DNA from: Phallus indusiatus
Lineage: Eukaryota > Basidiomycota > Agaricomycetes > Phallales > Phallaceae
Direction of reading: 5' to 3'
NCBI GenBank assembly: GCA_027605045.1
Contig: JAQFWX010000077.1
Span: forward strand, 111,626 to 175,625
DNA length: 64,000 bases
Below are positions 43,250 through 55,241 of this stretch, in pieces (the stretch's first letter is position 1; the number at the start of each line of letters is the position of its first letter). A model generated the notes under the pieces. The model did not search any database. It was given only the letters and a program-made list of their open reading frames with translations, and was not told the DNA's origin. A program made the position numbers and the translations under genes.

Positions 43250-46200
43250 ATGCCTCGTTCAGAAGCTGGAATTTCCCCTCTCGACCCTGCACAGACGGCG
43301 CTGACCTCTGCCAAGCGCCACGCGGACGAACGCAAGGAAAAAAAGATTGATAAAGTTTGTAAGTTTTTTGTATTCCAATGCTCGTTTGTATCGTTTATAG
43401 CATCACTTCTTTTTTTTTCTTAGTTGAGGCCTTTCAGTCTCCCGAAGTATCCGCCGTTAAGGATGCCACCTTGCAAGTTTATTCAGCCCTCAAATCTCAA
43501 ATCGGGACCTTCGTTCAATCAAGTGAAGGTTTAATGCGAGCGCTCGAAGAAGTGGGCAAGATTCATCCGTTCATCCAAGGTTGGTACTATAAGTCAATCT
43601 TATTCATGCAATCTCAACGTAATATCTCTACAAAATCAGTTGCTGTTATCCCGTTCAAAGCTGCGCTAGCGCTAGAGCTAAAACGCCTCGACAACGATAA
43701 AAAGGTCCTGGCTTTATTTGTCCAAATGAGTGACATGATGTCCAACCTGCGTTTGTGAGTTTTGACAAAGACGATGACCAGCGTACATTTATTCAGAAGT
43801 TGTTTATAGACTTGAAACGATCAAAGCAGACGAATTAGGCAAAGAAGGCATTAAGATCGCTGATCGTATGAGTGAACAGCTGAAAAACGCCGCTTCAGCC
43901 ATTCAGGAGTGTTCTCATATAACACATGACTATTATAAGTCAAAATTCATAGGTATGATCTCAAGTTCGTCCTTTATCCTTATTTTTCATTCGGGCCCTT
44001 CAGTCAAATTGTTGAAAAGCAACAGCTGGGAGGATAAATTTACCGGTTTCACATCTACATTTGCCAGTCTTGCAAGCGATTTCGATACCATTCTCGCACT
44101 TTACACGGGAGTTGGAGTACAAACTATACATCGGATCACGGAGCGTTTGGACGGAAAACTCGATATACTCATGAAGTTGGTGTTCGAAACCCTTGTTTCA
44201 CCCGAGGAGCAAGAATTGAACCAATTCATTGATGCGAAGGGAGGACCCGATAAATTCGTCGATGACGATGAACTTTTGCAAGAGCTGATCCGTAAAAGAG
44301 ACGCTCAAGTCTCACGCAGCGGTGCTGGTGCACCTGCATCCGTTGGTTTAGCGAACGTCCCAAGAAAGACAGCCAGAACGACAAATTTCACGGATATCAA
44401 ATCTGACTTAAAAACCAGCTTGGATAAATCATTGGCGGAGAGCAAAGCATTTTTCAACCAGAAATTTGAAGAGCAGAAAAACCAGATTTCGGAGGTGAAG
44501 GCAGTTGTGCGACGTGAGAGCGACAGGATCATTCTTGAGATCATGTCTGGTCCAAAGGACCGAATCCTGGACAAGGTAAATGATATTCTTTATCTCATGA
44601 ATTTCAAGAAATTTTATCGCTCGTAGGCAATGTACGCTATGTGGGTAGAAATGGTTCGTCAAGTGAATTGGCTGCGCAAGCAGAAATATGCCTAATGAGA
44701 CAATATTTTGTAGGGGTGGAAAGGGAGTGCTAAATCTCGACATGTAGTCCTCGCAATCCGTGACTTTTACACCGATCTGCTCCTTCATGCAACCAAGGAT
44801 AAAAATGATCAGGAGCTGGCGGTCGTTCAAACACCTGTCGCGGAGACACATTTAGAAGAAAAGCACACGAAATCGCGGGATTTACTCTTGGACCTCCCGG
44901 CTCTTACCGAGGATGATATCTGGGCCATTGGGCGTATCAATAGTGTTCGGCTTAGGCCTCTTCAAGAAGCATTGGACCCTGATTGCTCCGATTTTGTCAC
45001 TATTCATGAACTTAACCAGTTCACAGCTGCTCGTCCAACTGATTGGAGGTGATGAGCTCCGACATATTGTTCATTTATTCTCTTCACTAACATTCTGTGT
45101 AGTCTTCCCTTATGGCTAGCATATTGGACAAGCGGTTCGTTCATGTCTCATCATGTGTTTAACTACCATTAAACGTCCTCGGCTATATATAGGTTTTGAG
45201 GTAACGCTTCGGCAATATACATTCCGTATCCGATCTGTCTTGTACGGCATGTCTTCTATCTACCAATCTCTGGTTCCCGGAAATGCTGGTGCATTTTCAA
45301 GACTGATGATCTCTAATGCTATGTTCAACATTGACCTGATGGTTGCTGGAATACATACTTCCTCGTTAGACGATCTAGCCGAAGAATACCCACATAGCAA
45401 ATTCCGAGAATACGCTGCAGAAGTAGAGAGACGCATTGAAAAACGGTGGAAATCTCTGGACTATTTCATCGATGAACGGAATACGCTTTCGCTGGTTATT
45501 GACGACGGCAATTTAGAAGAGTATGCACTTCCTCTGATATACCTTATATTGCGGCGCATTCTATCCATTCTTGAAGAGGGAAAGACCCGAGTTCTGACGG
45601 ATGCTGATTTTCGTAAACCTCTTACATCTCTGGACACAATTCGGACAGCTGTTTTTGAACGTACTGTGTTTTTGAAGGGTAAAGTGTCTCGTGCCATGAG
45701 ACTTTTTAAATGACTGATATCACGGACAGGAATATTCAAATTAAGGAATTTGGCCTTCAATGAGGAACTACGAAGATACTGCTACGCACTGGTGTGTTTC
45801 AAGCTACCGGCGTCAATGGTTCGAGATTGACTTGTGTTTAGTATTATTACATTACTGTCCTACACACAATCGAAGGACTTGATACTGCAACGAGTTATTA
45901 CAACTTGCCGGATGGCTATCACGACGTTCCGGTCAGTGACCTAAATAGTGAAGCTGACGAAGAACCTTCCAAGGATGCTGGGTTGGAGGTTGACGTGGAC
46001 AACGACGAGAATCAAAATGTCTATCAGGATGACGAAGATGATATAGAATCGGTCCTGAATGTATCTGCGAAATTGGAAACCTCAATCACTGATCAGTCTA
46101 TGACAAGTTCAGCGGTCGGCGTATGGCATGGTTTTTATTACTATGATTTTGATGGATCTGCTACTGATGGCGTCATGGGATTCCGCATCGATACCATCAA

Positions 46201-47670
46201 TGAAGACGGTACTTTCGTTGGTGGAGGCAATGACTCGCTCTCGAGTTTCACAATTAAAGGGAAGCTCATTGGGCGCAGAATTTCCTTCTTGAAGGAATAC
46301 GACAGGCTTATAAACCGCATAAAAACGCGTTGGTTCTATTCTGGCAAAATCAACAGCTCGTTCGATGCCATTACGGGAAAATGGGGTGACCCATCGTTAG
46401 CCCAAGCGGAAAACGAACAGGTTAACAGCAATAGCAACAGCGAAGACTCGGATGATGAAGATGACGATCCCGAGAATACTCAGAACTTTCTGGGTAAATT
46501 CACTGTCCAAAAGAAATCTGCCGAGTTCGTTCGCTTTCGTCCGTCAGACGATGAATTTAAAGAAAATAAACCCCGCGCTTTGTGGAAATTTGCACTGAAT
46601 GCCGTCATGGACTCGGTCTCTCAACGTGTTCTTACATGGTCGAATCTCAAAAAACGTCGAAATGACAGGCGTACATTTATTTACTTGTGGACGGAATATG
46701 AGGACCATGGTTTACGAAATAGGGAGGACATCGAAGAATATCAGGCTCTACAGAGACAGCTTTCTTCTGTGGACGTTCGCTTGTATCGATTATTAGCGCA
46801 GATTTCTCGGTCAAGAGTAGTTCAGCATGAGTTCGTTTCTATTCTTAAATTTCTTCGTTCTGCTTTTTCTTTCTGATTTTCCGGTATTATTTCCTTTTTA
46901 GAGCTTGCTGCGATTCCTGTTCTAAATTCCCCATTTTAATGACCCGATACATGTGCCTTACATGCTCGGTAGAACATTATTACGACACTGTGGATATTTG
47001 TGGAGACTGCGTTGACAAAGAATTCACCGTTTCCCGGAACAACGGCAAACAGGAGTTGAAACATGTTTCTTCTCACACGCTGCTTCAGATTCGTCGACCT
47101 CTTTCGTTGCGCGATCATTATCGTACAAGGGAAATTGCTAAATCGACACTGGATTACGCACCCAATGCAGGGGAGGAATTCACAGGAATGGCGTGCAATA
47201 TATGCAAGGAACCCATCAAAGAAAGACCGTATTGGAGTTGCTGTACTTGCTATGGTGAAGTGCTATGAATTCAAAATTTTTGACACTGCATGACTCATCC
47301 TTTTGAAGACATCTTTGTTTGCAAAACGTGTAATTTGAAAGTCGAAAGGGATCAGCCATGGCTATTTGAGGTAAAAAATGTTCAGGACAAGAACGCAGAC
47401 GATTCGGAAGAACACAGCGATAATGCAGACCAGTTGATTTCAAAGCCACATCATTGGTCGCATGACCTGGTTCTCGTCACAAATCCGGAACTTCCAAAGA
47501 AATCATTGTCAGTTGAAGAGAGACTGACGAATTTGGAAGACAGGTTCGAGAGACAGAATAAGGTAATAGAGGAGATTCAAGACAACGTTGGAGAAACTAG
47601 GAAACAGCTGCAGCGGTTGGAAGATATGTTGCAACAGCTCATAAAGATACCACAAAAGAAGGCTCGGTAA
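43250..47670 (+). CDS. Large EF-hand/zinc-cluster protein with NLR-like helical N-terminus
   Basis: About fifteen short exons from ATG 43250 to the stop at 47668-47670, roughly 1,250 aa. In order: MPRSEAGISPLDPAQTALTS; a helical N-terminal domain (EGLMRALEEVGKIHPFIQVA, ALELKRLDNDKKVLALFV, SDMM) like those I know from basidiomycete NLR-type proteins; helices to about residue 365; an EF-hand with DPDCSDFVTIHEL (D-x-D-x-S-x-F-V-T-x-x-E) before TDWSLPLWLAYW; a region with YYYITVLHTIEGLDTATSYY; a WHGFYYYDFDGSATDG beta-rich domain; a ZZ-like zinc finger (CCDSCSKFPILMTRYMCLTC, CGDC); a second CNICKEPI...CC..C...CKTC cluster; and a C-terminal coiled coil. No P-loop is visible, so it is not an NTPase. 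The family appears as uncharacterised EF-hand proteins in Agaricomycetes. Calcium and zinc binding are inferred from motifs. Confidence 0.75.
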
Positions 47671-48062
47671 ATTAGAAGTATACAGGCGTGGAGAATATGA
47701 TGACGTTCCGTATGATATCGTTACGTGTTCATGATGTAAATTCTTGCTAATACCGATGCCGCTTGTCCTCATTCGTGTTCATCGCTGTGTCTCAATTCAA
47801 GATGTAAGATGTGAGTCGACCGTTTTTGATCTGCGCTTCAAGCCAGTAAATTGTGTTCCTAGTAACATACAATGAACTTGTCATTTCAGTAAAGGCATAA
47901 TTACAGTAATAGTACGTCGACATAATTCAAAATCAAACCATTCATAATATACAACTAACTTCCGCGAAGCCTGGCGCTGTTATCGAAATTCATAGAAATT
48001 ACATAGTTCCCTCTACAATATCACTTCACCTTCTCAATATAAGCGGTTCTACTTTTCAAATT
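47671..48062. other. Intergenic between convergent genes
   Basis: The 3' ends of the EF-hand/zinc gene and of copy C face each other here. No other feature seen. Confidence 0.5.
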
Positions 48063-49342
48063 CTAAGGCGAGCGATTTCCAGAGGTCGGCTTGATCATAA
48101 AGTCTAACGTCAAATAACAACTTCCGTCCTTGTTTATGCACTGATAACTTAAAAACAATTATTATGCTATTACGCATATAGAAATAGGTAACAAACCATT
48201 TTTGAGCCATAGAACTGGAGAGCAACCAGAGGGCTTGAGTTTCAGGCATTGCCCCTTTGGCAGGAAATCCCAATGCCTCAATGCGATCCAAATGCAGGAC
48301 GAACCCAGTCGACCCTCGACAGAAACCTTTTTCATAACGAGAAATATCGAAGGACGCGACCATACTTCCTTTCAAGTCGTTTTCCGAAGGTCTCATTATA
48401 CATAGAACAATGTCCCAGCCCAACGGTCCGTCACATTGGCCACGCTGTGTTTGGATGTACAGTCCCCAAATCTTACCTGGAAATGAAATACTTGTGTAAG
48501 TAAAGGTAATTCCCAAGACTAAATCAGTACCTTTGGCCACAAATTCTATGCTAATGGCGAGACCCAACTGCAACCTTTGTAGCATGTCCGGGACGAAGCA
48601 ATTCAACTTAAAACCATGTGCATCATGAGCAACGTTCAGAGTTTCTATAAGACCAGCAGGAAGATCCAAGGTGTGTGTCGCATGGGTTTGAGGACCTCGA
48701 GCTTGAAGTTGTTTTAGGTTTGCCAATCGAATTCGCTTAAAGTAGTTGTTATAACCTTTCTCGGCGCACGCCATGTACAACTCATCTAGTACAACTGGAG
48801 TTGGAGGAATTTCGTCCAGATATGTTTGAAGCAGAAGATGTCGAGTGCTGGTTTTGAACTGCTCGTCTGATTTCGGTGAATGGAGAATAACTGAAGTTGG
48901 TATTGTTTTGGGGTTCAACATGTTGAGCCTTGTTTGCGTCCGAAAGTCATAAAACTCGACTAAGGGACCAATGGGCAATTTTGTTCGTCTACAGGCTTCA
49001 ATGCAATCACGGATAACTTCTACGATGCACGGTGTCATCTCCTGTTCGCGAGAAGCAACATAAATAAGCGAAGTCTTAGGCAATTAAAGGTTGTCTCAGC
49101 CTGAAAACAAATATTGATGGAAGGCATTACGGACTCACCAAATCTTTAATAATACCCCCGAACTGACCCCGAGATTTGGCGTTGTCGAGCTTTTCCGTAA
49201 AACCATGGAAAGGGCAATCGTGCGCGCATTCGTAGGACACGGCCCGAGAAGATTTTAGGACCATCGTTGTACAACTTATTTGACGTTCGATGGATATCCA
49301 GCGAGGAAAAAAATCCAGTAAACGAAAAGGAATTGCTGTCAT
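48063..49342 (-). CDS. Four-exon family protein, copy C (intact)
   Basis: Exons 49139-49342, 48531-49074, 48197-48476 and 48063-48147 give 370 aa. Exon 2 is exactly 544 nt, as in copy B, and all phases agree. Exon 1 (MTAIPFRLLDFFPRWISIER) differs from copy B upstream but shares CPFHGFTEKLDNAKS. Exon 2 carries SREQEMTPCIVEVIRDCIEA, LPIGPLVEFYDF, TSTRHLLLQTYLDEIPPTP and YMACAEKGYNNYFKRIR. Exon 3 has GKIWGLYIQTQRGQ and VLCIMRPSENDLKG. Exon 4 has QCINKDGSCYLTLDF. Introns 2 and 3 are open in one frame, so a longer unspliced reading exists, but the family comparison supports splicing. No known domain. Confidence 0.7.
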
Positions 49343-49820
49343 CTCAGAGCGTAGATTCCTAGATAATCTCGAGTGCGGGTCTTATACACAGTATAACAGC
49401 TAGATTAATAATCTGTCTGGAAAGGTGTCGGATGAATAGTTCATGAGGGCCAGCCGCCAAATAGACTCAAACCCAGCCTCTAGTATACTTTCCCACGCGC
49501 TTAGAGAGCCCTAAAGGCCTAAAGGACCCTCTTAGATGATCTGATGCTTCGTCGCCCTCGATCCCAGCGTAGTGTCAGCCGCGTGTTTGGTCTTTGTTGG
49601 AGCAGGTCTTCGTACTGTTACTTGATCGTTTCAAGAATGTGGTGCCCCAGTCAACAACTGCGCGTCCTGTGGTGCAAACATGGCACGCTCGCTTAACATT
49701 CTTTGCCAGTCTTCTTTTCACATTTTCTGCGACATTAAAGTTCCAGAGTTCTAAAAATCATGCATCACGCCCATAATCACCCATGTATACAAAACCCCGC
49801 GCCGTGGGATAGTCGCTAAA
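49343..49820. other. Intergenic
   Basis: Upstream of copy C and of the C2H2 gene. No convincing ORF or repeat seen. Confidence 0.4.
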
Positions 49821-50683
49821 ATGCGAAAAGACGCTGGGAAGGAGTCTGACCTGAAGCAGGTAAATCAAAAACAAGAGCTGTAGTTCAAACGTTCTAACTC
49901 AAGTCGTCAATCAGTTCACGCTGGTCAAAGTGTCAGCGCAGACGGAACGTCCAGAGGATATTTCCAGGGCATTGATATGGAGAGGAGCTCTATCCCGAAA
50001 TCGCCTACTGGAACAAATGAAATGCAGTCACATGCCAAAGAAAATATGATAGATATTAAAGTAGGTCAGATAATCGGTCTCTTTCTTAGCTGGAACACTG
50101 AGAACTTACATAGGAAGCCCTTCACAACCACAACCTCGTCGACTTGAGAACAACAGATTCCCGCTATGACCTTTGTATTATGAACAGCCCCAAGGAAGGA
50201 ATTTTTGGTTGCTGCCTTACAAAATGCCTCGCATCTGGTTCCTTTTTCTCAACACGGGAAGAAGTATGTCAACACATTGATGAGGATGTCAAGGAACGTC
50301 CTTTTATGTGTGTACCGTGGTGAGTTCATTGTAAATTATGTATAATTTAGGATGACTTACGCCCTCTCTAGTAAAACAAGGTTCAAAACTAGATCGGATT
50401 GTTCTAGGTATGCCGGTTCGAAAAATGACCCAACAAAGTATCCTTGTGATTACTGGTAAACGTTCTATGAAGTGTTTATCGATGAATTGCTGTCTGATGT
50501 TTATCCTCTTTTAGCGAAAAAGCGTTTGGTCGAAAAGAAGCTCGAAAACACCATTCTTGGAATAAACACAAAGCTCCACCCCTGGAAGAGGATGATTCCC
50601 CCAACGACAAGAACCAGAAACCCAACACTCACCCCAAGAAATCAGATAAGATTTCGAAGTACAGCCCCTATCAAAGGCTGTAG
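49821..50683 (+). CDS. C2H2 zinc-finger protein
   Basis: The start may be ATG 49821 (MRKDAGKESDLKQ, then GT donor) or an ATG in the next exon near 49977. Joined exons read RSSIPKSPTGTNEMQSHAKE, then EALHNHNLVDLRTTDSRYDL, CCLTKCLASGSFFSTREEVC, QHIDEDVKERPFMCVP, and KTRFKTRSDCSR before YPCDYCEKAFGRKEARKHHS. The last has C-x2-C-x12-H-x4-H, a canonical C2H2 finger whose second Cys codon (TG|C) is interrupted by an intron. An upstream CxxxC...CxxHI stretch is a degenerate finger. The tail is Lys/Pro-rich. Likely a DNA-binding regulator; targets unknown. Confidence 0.6.
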
Positions 50684-52017
50684 TCCAATCACACTTGTTC
50701 AAAAATTTTGTTTTGTTATGAGAAATGCACGAAGAATAACGCTATAAGTAGACTTTTTTTTGTAAATACATAGCGACAGTACTTCTGGAATTTACTGTAC
50801 CACGGTCTAGGGATCGGCACCGTACCAGTACCGTATCGGCCGTTGGGATGCCCTACCCGTTTCCGTATAGGCTGTCGAGACCACCCGTAATGAACCGTAT
50901 CAATACGTCTGTATACGGCCGTAATACAGATACGGGTCTTGGGATGAGATTTGAGAACAACACGCGGCATGTGCGGGATCAAAGCTGTCTCATTCCTTTG
51001 CAGCAAGGGTTCACCAGACTCGTAGATGTACCACTTGTGGAAAAGTACTACTCAGTTCGTCTAGAGTAATGGTAGCCTTTTGACGTTCATCTGGCAATCA
51101 ATCTAAGGCTGATGCCTACTAGCTCCGCCTCAAACACCGTGTGATCTGTTCCCTAGCTTGTAGCTCCAGCTATATATTTCGATGCCATTTATGTATGAGA
51201 CTGCGGCTGCTTCTACTCCGTGGCGGATCCGTTCGTCTAGACTTTCAGCGCGTTGGGTTCTACAACATCTTCTGCTTTGCCATCGTCGATGTCTTTGTTG
51301 CTATTGAAGTCATGTTGCCACGTTGGGTGCAGTTGCGCAGGGTCTCGAGCTGTTCAAAGTGTTCGTCTGCTCAACCGAAGGTACATTCAATCCTTCGGTG
51401 GAACCACTAGCCCCTCCGCCATGCCTTTTTGATGAAATTGACTACCCTGAGTGCATCCACGGTTGAGCAATTGTTGCGGCCTCCGTACTGTTTGTGCGCG
51501 ACTGTCAAACAAACGGTGTTAGACTACATTATATGTACAAAGCAATGACACTAATTCATGAGTGGTAGCAATTCATGTCGAGAGGAAGAACTTTGAAAAA
51601 GATTCAGGATATTTTTGCGTAACAAGTCTTCCTTTGGAATCGTGAAAGTAAACATCCTGGATTATTAGTTATGAGTTTGACTGTATTACGTTCCGATATT
51701 GGATCCGCAAGACTTGGCCGATATAAGATGGAGTTGTCGATGGAAATTTTCATTTCATTTGGAGCTAGAGTAGAGCCATGGAAGTCCACAAATTAAGATG
51801 GGGATAAACCCTGCAGTACCCACAGAATGTTTGCGCTTATACCGAGCTACAGTGAATTTCAACCAAAAAGTTGTCTTGTGAAATTGGTCGTATGAATAGC
51901 AAGATTGCTCATTATAGTCCGAGGCAAGCTTTGTAATTGAGGAAAGCACCCTGAGGACAAGCTGAGCTTCGTTAAAAGAGCGTCTGAAAGCATAGATCGT
52001 GTCTAGTGACTCACGCA
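50684..52017. other. Gene-poor stretch
   Basis: Between 50780 and 50950 there is a patch of repeated CCGTA/TACGG words (ACCGTACCAGTACCGTATCGG). Minus-strand frames at 51604-51789 and 51755-52018 are modest and show no recognised motif. I cannot support a gene here. Confidence 0.4.
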
Positions 52018-52135
52018 ACGCGTGTTACGATCTCCCCTGGCGGTAAAGTCGTCGTCGAATCCGGGATATGAACGACAATTTTATTCGTGTACCTGAAAGT
52101 TGGTGGGATTGTCGGGATACAAGCATTGTCAGGGT
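52018..52135 (-). pseudogene. Relic of an RNB exoribonuclease
   Basis: The minus strand reads ACIPTIPPTF, then NKIVVHIPDSTTTLPPGE and IVTRVA, aligning with SIERIPNDPTAFWVHVHIAD and PTTALPPGHVVDIRA of the gene at 38875-41799. At the DNA level CTGGCGGTAAAGTCGTCGTC resembles CTGGCGGTAGAGCCGTCGTC. Only about 40 codons survive, and stops or frame changes bound them. It is a fragment of a paralogue or a decayed local duplicate. Confidence 0.6.
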
Positions 52136-52620
52136 CTTTGCATACTAGACTGTGAAGGTAACGCTTAAAAGACTCAGAAAAACGATATAACGATATAACG
52201 ACGCGCGACTCGGAGAAGATGATATGACTGTGAAATCTTAAGATAAAAATCCAAGCCTGGGAAACATGTATTTAATACAACAATAAACGAGGGCTTAAAT
52301 ACATGTCACTGAGAACGAATAAGAAAGAGATTGTTGGAATCCCAGGACGATGAAGTACCGGACACAAAGGTGTGTTCTATAAACGCCGTGACTAGTACTA
52401 TTATATATACAGGAGTAACTCATATTCCAACAGAGATGGAATGAAAAGAAAGAGAGAAAGAAATGCGTCTACGAGCGTTACATAACCTCACAATCTCTAA
52501 TGGTAACAGTAGCTGGAACCGATAAGGAGCGATTAGTTCTTCTGATCTTCAGTGGTAATAGTTTTTAGAATACGTGACGAGGGATAATGTAATGCGTAGT
52601 TCGGCTGGAGAATATTAGGT

Positions 52621-53268
52621 TCAAGCTCTCCCCAGACATTGATTTGATCGAGCCACTTTGACCAGGCCAGAATGAATGTTTGTCTGACTAGGATTGCCCG
52701 GGTTATTGCCTGCCAGGTTAGTGTCGTCCGGGTTATCATCTAGCCTGAGATTGTCCAAGTTATTAGCATCAGTGTCTAGTTTATCGTCAGAGTCCTCAAA
52801 AACCCAAGTCATGACTGGCCAAGCTTTTTCAAAGGCCGGCTTCAACATCTCTTTCCAAACCATTTTGATGATAGATTTGAATATAAATTTGACGGATCGG
52901 GAGCACTCATCCCTGACCGGCCCCAGTCATATTCTCCATAGCTCAATTCCACGTATGAGTTTGGTGATAGATTTTAGAACGCATGGGCAAAGCTTCAGGA
53001 GGAACGAGGTGACAATGAACCATGTGATCCTGGCCTGAGCAGTAACCTCCAAACTCTCCTGGCGAATCGAGGAGCTGATTTCTTAACTCCCTCGGCAACG
53101 GATTTAAGCACGCACTCTTGGAAGAGTTAGGATGTCGATTGCGGCAAGAATCAGTTCTACGACCCGCGCGGGCTCGAAGTCCCGGAGTAGGATGCTAAAA
53201 CGGTCACTGGGGCCGACGTCGATGCTTGAGCCTCCATCATCACAGGTACATGATTTTGCGATTTCCAT
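52621..53268 (-). pseudogene. Small duplicated gene, copy 1 (order D-A-B-C)
   Basis: ATG 53268 begins MEIAKSCTCDDGGSSIDVGP (block D), runs on through SILLRDFEPARVVELILAAI (block A), and after a one-base frame change continues with an LKSVAEGVKKSAPR-like stretch. Block B follows with KMVWKEMLKPAFEKAWPVMT. Block C is an acidic, Asn/Asp-rich tail (DDNPDDTNLAGNNPGNPSQT). The hydrophobic part could be a membrane helix. The frame break (CTAACTCTTCC against CTACTCTTCC in copy 2) makes this copy non-coding or marks a sequencing error. Unknown family. Confidence 0.5.
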
Positions 53269-53280
53269 CTGTAAACGTTA

Positions 53281-53940
53281 GATAAAATACGCCAAGACTC
53301 GAATGGATCAAAAGACTTACTACGGTGACGGCAGAAAACATTTTAAAGAGACTCCGGGACTGGGTCACTGACTTCCCCTTTTGCGCATCCCAGCAAGAAC
53401 ATACTAAGCCAACATTTGAGGATGAATTTGAATCTTTGATAAGTTCAATGATAAATTGGGGGAGTGCTAAAGTCTACACATGTAGATTAGTGCCTATTAG
53501 TGGCATGCCGCACGCCCTAGTAAGTTTAGTTTTTAGACGTAACTTGAAGAGTTTGAGAGGAAGGGGAAATTAAGAACTTGTTTTTTGGTGTTTAAATACA
53601 ACAGCGAAGCCTCGGAGATTAGCAGCTTTTGAAGCAAACGGGTGTAAGTTCTAAACTCAGATTGTGCTCAGATTTAGCACCAGATCGAATGACGAATTTA
53701 AATGCTGCTCAGGCAGCGAACTTCGAGAGCGGTTTGTCTCCACCCATCATTTGCGGCAGATTTGCCCCATCATGTGTCTTGTGTCTGCGCTAAATTCTAC
53801 TCTATATATCATCTATATTCCATATATTTCGGCAACCATTGGGCAAGTTGTCTTAGTCACCTTCGGCAAGGCGTTTCGGTCACCTTCAGATGGGTCATTC
53901 TAGCGGTTTCCTTCAGATGGGCCTTCAAATGAATAGATTT
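53281..53940. other. Spacer between the two inverted-core copies
   Basis: A plus-strand frame at 53325-53573 (82 codons, MTAENILKRLRDWVTDFPFC) and another at 53664-53903 are present. Neither is recognised or supported by splice sites. Confidence 0.35.
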
Positions 53941-54597
53941 AGGTTTGTCCAAGTTCTCCCCAGATGTTGGTTTGATTGAGTAGCCACTCCGATCAGGCCG
54001 GAATGAATGTGTTTCTCTGAGGGGTATTGTTCGGGTTATCGTCTGGATTGTCCGAATTATTGTTTGGGTTAGTATCGGTGTCTGGGTGATCATCTGGATT
54101 GTATTTGAGTCCTCAAAAACTGAAGTCATAACTAGCCAGGCCTTTCCCAGGACCGGGACTTCAAGCCCGCGCGGGTCGTAGAACTGGTTCTCGCCGCAAT
54201 CGTCATCCTACTCTTCCAAGAGTGCGTGCTTAAATCCGTTGCCGAGGGAATCAAGAAATCGGCTCCTCGACTCGCCAGGAGAGTTTGGAGGTTACTGCTC
54301 AGACCAATTTTGAGGATCACATGGTTCATTGTCACCTCGTTGCTCCTGAAGCTGTACCCAATACTACCCATGCGTTTTAAAATTCATCCCCGAACTAGTA
54401 CGCGGAACGGAGCTGTGGAGAATATGGTTGGGGCCCGTCTAGAATAAGTGCACCCGATTCATTCAATCCATACTCAAATCCATCCTTAAAACGGTTTGGA
54501 AAGAGATGTTAAAGCCGAAGTTGGATGCTAAAACGGCCACCGGGCCGAAGTCAATGTTCGAGCCTCCATCATCACAGGTACATTTTGCGGTTTTCAT
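53941..54597. pseudogene. Small duplicated gene, copy 2, core inverted
   Basis: Blocks C (53941-54149, related to 52621-52844) and D (54511-54597, related to 53190-53268) keep the same orientation as in copy 1. Blocks A and B (54150-54510) are reversed and read on the plus strand: PARVVELVLAAIVILLFQEC, LKSVAEGIKKSAPRLARRVW, LRITWFIVTSLLLKLYP and, past a stop, ILKTVWKEMLKPK. The core frame without the one-base change is open here from about 54150 to 54447. The inversion separates the start (ATG 54597, minus) from the core. Confidence 0.6.
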
Positions 54598-55241
54598 CTG
54601 TAAATGTTTTTAAATACAAGTTTTCCTTTCATTTCTATTATCTCTTATACGGTGATACGTGCACGAAGGAGCCAATGAAAGGAAACCAAGAGTGGTTTGT
54701 ATAGGAGAAAGCTAAGATAGTGTAGAATAAGAAAGGTAAAGTAAAAATTGTTTTGATGCTTATTGTGGACTGAGAGAGAACTTGAAGCTGCGATACAATC
54801 CAAGAAATTCACTGATATTCTTCATTTCGGAATGACGGTCTATGTTAAAATTGTAGTTCAGTGTCCGCATGAAAACACGGACACCGGTTATCTAAATGTG
54901 AAGAAAAGAGGGGGAAGCATGTAAAAAAATGAATTCATGGTCTGAGGATAGGAAGTTTACTTAAGAGAAAACAAGAAGTTTTACTAGATAAGTTCGCAAT
55001 TAGAATGTAGGAAAAGGTGAGAAAATGTAAAGGATCAAGCCAAAACCAAGTTTGAGCAACCTTTTATAATTTCCATGTGGAACATTGTCTTGTGCATATA
55101 CGCAGGTCTGCAGCTAGCCTGACTGTGCTATACCAGCTTGGATTAATACTACGCCCGGGGCGTCAATTATGCTTGTTTCCTTCGTAAGTCGTTTTCGTGC
55201 GCAACAACGGAACTGCCAGTGAACCAAAGCTGAACGAGCCA
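54598..55241. other. Intergenic
   Basis: No gene recognised; mainly A-rich sequence with an AAAAAAATG run near 54925. Confidence 0.4.

Noticed and set aside
43250..47670. NACHT or other P-loop NTPase in the EF-hand/zinc protein
   Set aside because: No GxxxxGK[ST] or Walker B pattern appears in the joined exons.
50780..50960. CCGTA/TACGG-rich patch as a regulatory array
   Set aside because: Words are irregular in spacing and orientation, with no flanking gene to regulate clearly.
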